In this document: one piece after another, positions 53,959-61,785 of the stretch
Position numbering within the stretch: position 1 is the first letter of the stretch
Layout of the letters: every line of letters starts with the position of its first letter
NCBI GenBank assembly: GCA_030272155.1
Contig: CP126196.1
Span: 5,208,501 to 5,272,500 of the forward strand
Source of the DNA: Tetradesmus obliquus
Lineage: Eukaryota; Chlorophyta; Chlorophyceae; Sphaeropleales; Scenedesmaceae
Direction: 5' to 3'
DNA: 64,000 nt
Notes under the pieces: generated by a model
Database searches by the model: none
What the model saw: only the letters and a program-made list of their open reading frames with translations
Told to the model about the DNA's origin: nothing
Translations under genes and position numbers: made by a program

Positions 53959-55968
53959 TCACTCTTCAAGAAGCACCACGCGTACCGCACAGCCGCCTAC
54001 CGCCTGCGCCTGCTGCTGCAGGTTGCCGCAAGTGCACGCCACTGCAACAGCTCCATGCAGCACCAGCCGCACCACACAGCCGCCAAGGCCTACCGCCTGC
54101 GCGGCGGAGGCGTGCTGCTGCGGCTGCTGCTGCGCGAGCTGGACCTGCCCCTGCCCCCTGCTGCGGCTGCTGCTGCTGCTGCTGCTCCGGCTGCGGCTGC
54201 TGCTGCTAGTGCTGCTGCGGCCCCTGCTGCGGCTCCTGCTGCTGCTGCTGCTGGGGCTGGCGGCCCTGCCTCGTGAGCTCTTCTTGGGAGGGGACGCGTT
54301 GCGGCGCCCAAGGGGGCTGCGGCCCTGCTGCGCAAACAACAGCAGCAGCAGCAGCAGCAGCGGCAGTGCATGCACACGAGGGCTGAAACATGACTGAAAT
54401 ATGACTGAGTGACTTGCAATGTTGAAAGCTGAACAGGAGCAGCATGGCCAGAGGTTCATGCAGCACATACAACCCTGACAGTGCCGAGATGAGCAGCCGA
54501 TCAGATGCGCCTCAACCAGCCAGGTGTTCAGCGATTCTACATGACCAGCAGCAGCAACAATAAACGCCAAGAGCAACGCAACCAGACATGCCGCTGATGT
54601 TGCTATGGCTTAAATGGTAACATGATGATGATGCCGCTGATGTTGCCTGCACTGCGACCGCCACGCACTCTTGCAGGGCGTGCAGCAAGATAGTGCAGCA
54701 TCCACCGCAGGAAACCAGGCACTTGTCAGGTGAGATCACACAGACGCTCTGCAACTGCCAGGTGAAAGCAGGCATGGGGCTCCTGCGCCGCACAGGGCTG
54801 TGATTCATGCGGCTGGATCCATAATCGAGCAAGCCCGCCTCACACAAACCTCACACAAAGAACTCACCCTGGCAGGCACGGGGCTCCTGCGCCGCACAGG
54901 GCTGGGACTCCTCGCGCCTGCTCCCGCACGCTCACGCTCCCGAACCCTGTCACGGATGTCGCGTGCAGGTGCGGCCCCGCCTCGCTCGCGCTCGCGGTCA
55001 CGGTCCGCGAGGCTTGCTGCTGCTGTGGCGCGGTGTGTGCGGGGGCTGTCCGGAGGGGCAACGTCTGGCAAGGCAGCCTTGTGCTGTGGGGGTGCAGCGT
55101 CTCCAGCCAGTCCATCACTGTCAGCTGACTCATCAAAGTCCAGTTGCTGTGCTGGCACTGGCTTCCTCGCCCGCAGGTGTCTGCTTGCAGTGCCCCGGAC
55201 TGGTGACAGCTGCTGGTTTGCAGTTGCTGTGGCCTCAACCTCATCCTGCTGGGTTGCACTCGTGTTAGAAGGCCCTGGCTGTTGCCTGCTGCTGCCAGCT
55301 TGGCCTGCGCTGCTGCTGCTACTGATGCTGCTGTGGTTCTTCTTCACTGCAGGAGGTGCTGTGGCAACCAAGTCATCCATTGCCAGCTGTGCCGCAGACG
55401 CACCAGCCACCCATGCCTCTGTGTTGCTGCCCAGAACAGCTGCTGGCGTGCCGAAGCCCCTGTACCTGCTGCTGATAAGGCGGTACGTGCACACCTCTGT
55501 ACCTGGTTGCTGGTACAGAAGCGCCACTGGCTTCATGACCTCCCAGTGAAGACGCTTCAGCTGCTGGTGTGGGGCTGCAACACTGTACATGCGCACGCTG
55601 TCCCTGACAGGTGCCTTGGGGCATAGCGCTTTGATGTCCCTGAAAGCACCACAGTCTGCCAGTGTGATGTCACCCATGCTGATGACGCTGTTGCAGAACA
55701 GAGCCTGGCTGAGGTGTGGCTGGTTTTCATCTGCATACAGTGGCTGTGGCGCTTCAACCACTACAACACAGCCTGGCTGCAGAAATGCCAGCTGCTTGCA
55801 CCCCTCGCTGCAGTAGTAATCACCAGCTGGCACATCAGGCAGACCCAGGCAGTGTGTGTGGTTGCCTGTGTTGCATGTGCTGCACAGCAGCATGTGATCT
55901 GCATCATCTGTTTGCTTGCACACACTGCAGAAGGGATCATCGTCGTCAAAACCAGCTGCAGCTGCCAT
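53959..55968 (-). CDS. PHD-finger protein with RS-rich basic tail
   Basis: Two exons join in phase 0: 55968-54868 and 54327-53959, about 489 residues. Residues 13-58 are a C4HC3 PHD finger: FCSVCKQTDDADHMLLCSTC, then NTGNHTHCLGLP, then YYCSEGC. PHD fingers read histone H3 tails, so a nuclear chromatin role is likely. Residues 60-200 form an ordered domain of unknown type (FRDIKALCPKAPVRDSVRMY, LHWEVMKPVALLYQQPG). The rest is Ser/Gln-rich, then strongly basic (DRDRERERGG, DRVRERERAG, RSPSPVRRRSPVPAR) and RS-like in exon 2 (GRSPLGRRNASPPKKSSRGR), resembling splicing or nuclear-speckle proteins. ATG 55968 is the first in frame. The 3' end is less sure: a GT in CAGGCGGTAGGC near 54095 could be another donor, because the following sequence contains a second CAGGCGGTAGGC. 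Confidence 0.8.
54765..54867 (-). repeat. Copy of PHD-gene exon 1 3' end
   Basis: CCTGTGCGGCGCAGGAGCCC, encoding PVRRRSP at the exon end near 54880-54905, is repeated about 105 bp downstream at 54772-54800, reading SPVRRRSPMPA. It lies in the intron, on the side expected for donor-side copies. Confidence 0.75.
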
Positions 55969-56097
55969 GCTGTTGCCTATGAGGTTACTGGTGGCCGCTG
56001 CAGGTGGTTTTTGCAGGGTTTTCTGCAGCACGGTGAGGAACAGCAAGAACTTGTGTGTATGTGTGCATCAGATGCCATTCGTCTGCCAGCATTGTGC

Positions 56098-56300
56098 CGC
56101 AGTTGCAACAGGGTGCCGCAGTTGCAACAGGGTGCCGCAGGGTGCAACAGGGTGCCGCAGGGTGCAACAGGGTGCCGCAGGGTGCAACAGGGTGCCGCAG
56201 GGTGCAACAGGGTGCCGCAGGGTGCAACAGGGTGCCAAGGGTGCCGCAGAGGGCCAAGGGTGCCGCAGGGTGCAACAGGGTGCCAAGGGTGCAGAAAGGT
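56098..56300 (+). repeat. 20-bp minisatellite upstream of the PHD gene
   Basis: Units of GGTGCCGCAGGGTGCAACAG are repeated about ten times. The first two units have the variant GTGCCGCAGTTGCAACAG, and the array breaks down into GTGCCAAGG units at the 3' end. It starts about 130 bp upstream of the PHD-gene ATG. Confidence 0.85.
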
Positions 56301-57038
56301 GCCAAGGGTGCCCAGTGGTGACATTGACCTACTTATATGCTGCTAGTTGCACATGAGTGCACAACAGGCACGTCACCCTTGTCAATACGCCTGAACATAT
56401 GTTCGTGACGTCACAGCTGTGTTTCTGCTGCTGCTGCTGCACTGCAGCTCACGTGTGAGTTCGTTAAACTGTATAGCCCTCTTCAACCAGGCGTAGCCTC
56501 AGCACTTCATGTTGAGTGTCAATGCACAGCAGACTGTGCTTCACGCAATGCTGGCAGTCGTGGACACGTTGTTGGCGGCTGCAAGAGACGTATTGTGCAT
56601 CACTGGACCTTTCAGTATTACGCACATTGTTTGGCGTTATACACATCACGCTTCAATCATAATTGAGAGGTGTGATGTCTCACTCATGTCCTGAGCCTGA
56701 ATTGTGTTACAGATAACCACCAGTATGTGCGAACATGTTACATTTGCAGCTGTTTGCAATGAGTAGCGGGTGTGTGTGTCCAGTCTGCACTACAGCTGCC
56801 GCAGTGGCGGGCCGCTGCGGCGCAGCTACACTTCCATGACCTAGCGGCAGCAGATTGGCCATGCCCAGTGGGTACATCGTGCGGTTGAGCTCATGAGTGA
56901 AATCAGGTGATCATCACAGACACCCCTAGGGCAGCTAGGGCACAACTAGAGTGTACTGCAAGTTTAGCCGTTTATAGAAGTGTCTATTGTTTTTTTCAGG
57001 TTGTTGCCGGCGTTCACGTGTCAGGCAGCATTTGCAGT

Positions 57039-57039
<1 letters not shown>

Positions 57040-57085
<46 letters not shown>
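57040..57085 (+). repeat. (CTG)n tract
   Basis: About 15 CTG units in sequence without a supported gene. It generates the Leu-, Ala- and Gln-rich frames seen here on both strands. Confidence 0.75.
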
Positions 57086-57090
<5 letters not shown>

Positions 57091-58608
57091 GCTCCTCCTG
57101 CTGCTGCACGCGCTGCGAACGCCTGCATTGACGCTTACTGTGATGCTGCGGTGCTGCTGCAGCTGCTGCTGCGGCGTGCTGCAGTTCATCTGCAAGCTCC
57201 TGCAGCTGAGGTGGTGTGGGCTGCTGCTGTTGCTGTCCCGACCAGCCTGCTGGCGCTGCAACTGGTGGACTTGCTGAGCTTGAGTCGTTGCAAGTTTGCC
57301 TGTTGGTGAATATCTTTTGCGGCATTGAGGGTACAGTATGGCTCAAGCGCGCGGCAACTGTATGCATATGCAGCACGCACTTCGTGCGCAGCGGGGGTTG
57401 TGCTGCACAACTTGTGCAGCAGCTGCTGCAGCATTACGGATGTGCGCGCTTCACCACGATGTGTGTTAGTCCCTGTGAGTTGTTGTGTGTAAAAGTGAGA
57501 GTTGTACAGCTGTAACATGGCCTGCAACAAGGTGTTACATGGCCATTGATATCACGATTTGTGTGTTACACAACGGGAACACAGCCCGTTTTCAAGCCAA
57601 TGACAGGCTCATTGGGCAACCTCTACATTCACCATACACTGGATTTGGCCAATGACTCTAGCGCACTGGCAAGCTGCACTATGGCAAGCAACCCCTATTG
57701 ATGACTACACGTACAGCAGCCCTCCTCCGCTTAGCCACTGCACGGCATCCTTCTGCACCAATCAATGATGCCATCGCTTTGCCTGCCAGGCATCAATTCT
57801 GGGACAGCACATGTGTAGCACATCATGGAGCCATATCAAACCGTCATATCTGGAAAAGTTCACGCATACTGTTCACCAGTGTTGACGGAACTCAAGGCAA
57901 TTCTGGCTTTTCATGCGGAGCCCGTCACTGCCCTGCTATAAATGCATGGTGAAGTGCCAATACGACCGGAGTGACACACAGTGGAAGACTGCCAGCAAAT
58001 TCCACCACACAATAACCATGAATACAGAGAAGCAAACAAGCATTGAATTTGTGCAAGCTCATCTGGGCAGCGCGTGCCGCAGCGCGCCGGTTTGCAAGCT
58101 GGGCACTGCCCTTTGCGCGGGCTGTAAATCATACCAGTAGTTCACAAGGCAATCGACAAAGTGGTGGTGGCATTTGTCGGCGACTTCAGCAGAGCTCACA
58201 GTCGGCATTGAAGCGAAGCACCTGGTTGTTCCTTATGATAATTGAACCCTCAAACGATTTTTAGTACTACAAGTAGTTTGATTATCATGCGAGCATCTTG
58301 GTGCTGTCGCCCAGCCTCCTGATTAGGGCCGACGTGGCCGATTGTGGAGCGCAGTCTTAGGAGTATGTATTTCATACATATATACCAACGATAATCAGAA
58401 ATACTATGGTGCACGAAAGTGCCTCGGTCTTCATCCATGGGCAGTCACTGCCTGGGTAACAGTACCCCGCATGCCGCATGTGGGGCCCATTTGCAGCTGC
58501 AACTGGCAACTGGCAGGCCTGCCAGGCCGCCTGCAGTGCGGCTTGCACAAGCCTTGAAGGTACCACAAGCCTAGACATGCATGTACAAGCTTGAACTTAA
58601 GTGAAAAG

Positions 58609-58628
58609 AGCCCACCTTGAGGTGGGCT
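58609..58628. repeat. Perfect hairpin AGCCCACC-TTGA-GGTGGGCT
   Basis: An 8-bp perfect stem with a 4-nt loop, flanked by AT-richer sequence. It resembles a structured RNA element or terminator-like hairpin, but no transcript is assigned to it. Confidence 0.65.
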
Positions 58629-58745
58629 TGCAAGGCATATTGCTTAAGCAATTACAAGTTGCTCATCAAACCTGAAGCATCTGCCAGCTTCAGCACGTGC
58701 ACGTGTGCACACCACCCCGTCTCCACCATCATGGTGTAGTGCACG

Positions 58746-58759
58746 GTACGGTACCGTAC
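58746..58759. repeat. 14-bp palindrome GTACGGTACCGTAC
   Basis: The sequence equals its own reverse complement. It lies in the intergenic region and could be a dimeric factor site or chance. Confidence 0.6.
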
Positions 58760-59168
58760 ACTGGTGTGCTGAAGCTGATAACAGCGGCTAGCCCACTCAA
58801 AGCACCTGGAGACTTGGAGGTCTTCTGGTCATCAGGTGCTGGCAGCATTGCTTGCAGGTGCACAGATATGCATTTACCACGGTCCCTTGGGATTTTGAAG
58901 CCATAGCAAGTCGTCCATTCACATCTGCCGTGGACGAGGCACGTGCCGTGGCACTGCCCAAGCTAGCCTGGGTAGCGCTACAGCCGGCCACAATGCCACG
59001 CCACGCTTTGTTCAAGGCTGCAGCTGGCACCACTCTGGTCGTAGCCAGAGTGTTTTAGTTGTACATGCAAGCAGTTGTGAACTTCACAGTTTGAGTCAAG
59101 CGCCTCATGAGCTTCATCCACAAACGCGCACTGGCCAGCCATGGCTGCACAAGAGGTCTTCCGAAGGC

Positions 59169-59198
59169 TTACATTACATTACATTACATTACATTACA
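59169..59198 (-). repeat. TTACA x 6 microsatellite (TGTAA on the minus strand)
   Basis: Six perfect units. On the minus strand this is six consecutive TGTAA, the chlorophyte poly(A) signal pentamer, about 1.7 kb past the P450 stop. A direct pair of CCGTTACAGGGGA sequences follows at about 59265-59295. Confidence 0.75.
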
Positions 59199-59352
59199 TG
59201 CTCCACTTAACGGGGAGTATGAACCCCAGTCAGGAGCCAACGAGAGGCTCATAGGGGGAAGAACCGTTACAGGGGAATAACCGTTACAGGGGAGAGCAAG
59301 CCATCACCGTAGAGTGCATCACTCGGTGCCAGCGGCTGACCTGGCGTAAGAG

Positions 59353-59368
59353 CCTAGCTATAGCTAGG
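59353..59368. repeat. 16-bp palindrome CCTAGCTATAGCTAGG
   Basis: A perfect self-complementary 16-mer, flanked by AG on the left and TGAGAGGCT on the right that partly extends the stem (AGCCTAG...). Possible hairpin or binding site. Confidence 0.65.
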
Positions 59369-60900
59369 TGAGAGGCTGCATCCTGCCGTTTGCTCATCAC
59401 CATATCATCAACCAATAGCAAGCCATAGCAATCATGTTACCATTTAAGCCACAGCAATGACGCCAGCGGCCCCGCAGGGCCAGCTGCTTGTGGCGTGCCA
59501 GCCTGGCGACAGTGTCATCCAGCTAGCTGTAGCTGCAGCCTGGGTGGGCGAGCGCCAGTGGCTGGCGCTTGCACTGCACTGAGCCAGTGGCTGCAGCCAC
59601 CTGATTGCATCCATATGGTGATGGCCACGTGCTGCGCCCAGGCTGGCTAAAGCTTCAGTGCCATGAGATGGTGAGCCGTCAAAACATACGGCAAAGCTTG
59701 CGCAACATGCGGGGCTCAGCAGTGCGTGCAGCCACTCCTGCAGTGGACCACCCAAATGTTGAAAGTTCACAACAGACAAGCATGGACTAAACAGAGTGCC
59801 CTGACAAAAAGAAAGAGAAGCTATACAACACCTGCCTACTGCAAGGTGGAAGTCACGCACCAACTCGTTGAACCACACTGTGGTTCTGACACCGGCAACA
59901 GTGTGCATACAGGGCTACACAAATGCCTGCTGAAAACACAGTCGCCGTGTGCGTCTTGCAGTTCAGTCTGAATCATGCATGATAGGAGGGACATCGCAAA
60001 CACACATGGGCTGTCACCCACCCGTGAGCACAGGCTGCAGTGCTGTGGGAATCAATGCTGTACAACTGTCCAGGAAACGCGCAGCATGTTGCAGCTCACG
60101 TGTGAGGTGGGCGAAAGCACAAACCCAGTGCAGACACAGATGGCCCGCCTAACTTATTGCATGTCATTTCATTTCTCGTAATTTCTACAACTGTCAGCTG
60201 CAGACAACACTGCTGTTGCCGGTGCGTCACTCCTGCACATTGCGCAACAGCATGGCATTTGAAGTCCAGTACAGCTGCGCACAGCAGCAGTGCAAAGCTG
60301 CTGCCAGCCACCACAAACAAACTCCTGCCACATCCTCTACACACCCAGCTGCATACTCGGCAGCGGCAGCTGAATGCACTGTCAACTCAAGTCAGATAAT
60401 CAATCAATCAATCAATGTTTATCATCCTGCAACTCAAACATGCATGTGTTGGTATAAGCTTGAAATCAGCAAGGGTCAGCGCAATCCCTTTTGTCATTTG
60501 CATGACACCCACGCAGCTGCTGTGCCCTGCACCTGGCTGTATGCTGTGTCTCACAGGCACATCACAGCAAGGATGTAGTCAGCCTGGCAGCCAAAAAACC
60601 AGCCCTGCATGCCCTGCATGTCGTCACTACCACTGCACCAGGCACCTGATCTGTTTCAGATCATCAATGGCAGCTGAGGAGGTCACACAGCTGAGGAGTG
60701 TGCCACTTGCTGCAACTCCCGCTGCTTTCAACTACAGACGGCAACAACTGCTAACACTACTGGCTTCTGCCTGCAGGCGCCCCCCCCCCCCCTCGGGGCA
60801 GCTGCACTGCAGGTGTCACAGCCGCAACAACAACCAACACTACCCCTGGCTCCAAGCCAACTGCCCCCCAGCAGCTGCACTGCAGGCGTTGAAGCACCCT

Positions 60901-61725
60901 CTACGCGCGTGCGCGGGGGTGCAGGTGGCAGCGGATGCCGTGCGTGCCTGCCGACTGCAGCGTGAGGTGTGTGCTCTCACGGCTGCGCACGCCCTCGCGG
61001 CCGCCCATCTCCGGCGTGAGCTCGATTGTGAAGTTGGCGCACAGCTTGACCAGCAGCGTCATCACCTCCATCTTGGCCAGGGACTGCAGCAGCAGCAGCA
61101 GCAGCACACACACAATATATGTTACAGCTTAATGTCGACATTCCTGCGAGCTTGACAAGCAGAGTCACTCCAGCTTGGCCAGGGACTGCAGCAGCAGCAG
61201 GAGAGGAAGCAAGGGCAGCAGCAGCAGGGGGAGCAGGACGCAGAACAGCCGCCACGCCGACAGCTGCAACTAGGAGCTGTGGTGGAGGCTGTCGAAGCCA
61301 GCAGGGTGCGTTTAAACAGGCACACTGTCAGTGCGGGAAGTGAGCTTTCATGTTTCAGCCCTATGCAATGAGCCCAGAGCAGCAGCCCCAGCTGCTGCCG
61401 CTGCTGCTGCTGCTGTCACCCAGCAACCGCGCACCCACCTGCCCCACGCAGTTGCGCGGCCCCTCGCTGAAGGGCATGAAGGTGATGCCGCGCTTGCTGC
61501 TGCTGGCGGCCGCCGCCATGTCGCCTGTCGCTGCAGCGGCATCCCTGCTGTTGTACACGTACGTCTCAATGGGCACGTCAAGCCAGCGCTCCGGGTTGAA
61601 GAGCTCCGGCTTGTCCCAGTTGTGGATGGTGTTCTGGATGGCAAACAGGGGCGTGCCCACAATGGTGCCTGCTGGGATGGTGTAGGGGCCCACCTTGGTC
61701 ACCTTGGTGGGCTCCCTGCATGGAC

Positions 61726-61785
<60 letters not shown>

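Larger units (their letters stand above)
55969..60900. other. Long intergenic region between the P450 and PHD genes
   Basis: About 4.9 kb holding the PHD promoter and the P450 3' flank. It contains a 20-bp minisatellite (56098-56300), a CTG tract (about 57040-57085), palindromes (58746-58759 and 59353-59368), a hairpin (58609-58628) and a TTACA repeat (59169-59198). Minus-strand frames at 57530-57186 and 59908-59444 start with ATG but have no recognisable domain or splice context. A plus-strand acceptor-like TTTTTTTCAG at 56990-56999 precedes an Ala/Leu-rich frame. None is supported enough to call a gene. Confidence 0.5.

Noticed and set aside
57186..57530. 114-codon minus-strand ORF starting MLQAMLQLYNSHFY
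   Set aside because: Contains ATG and varied residues but has no domain, no splice partners and no neighbouring exons.
58609..58628. Histone-type mRNA stem-loop
   Set aside because: The hairpin has an 8-bp GC stem and TTGA loop, not the 6-bp GGCTCT-TTTC/A-type histone consensus, and no histone gene is next to it.
59444..59908. 154-codon minus-strand ORF
   Set aside because: Starts with ATG but shows no family motif and lies in a repeat-bearing intergenic region; likely chance.
5860..61780. CRISPR-like regular repeats
   Set aside because: The regular arrays are triplet tracts, minisatellites or exon-junction duplications in a eukaryotic genome; spacers are not unique and there are no cas genes.
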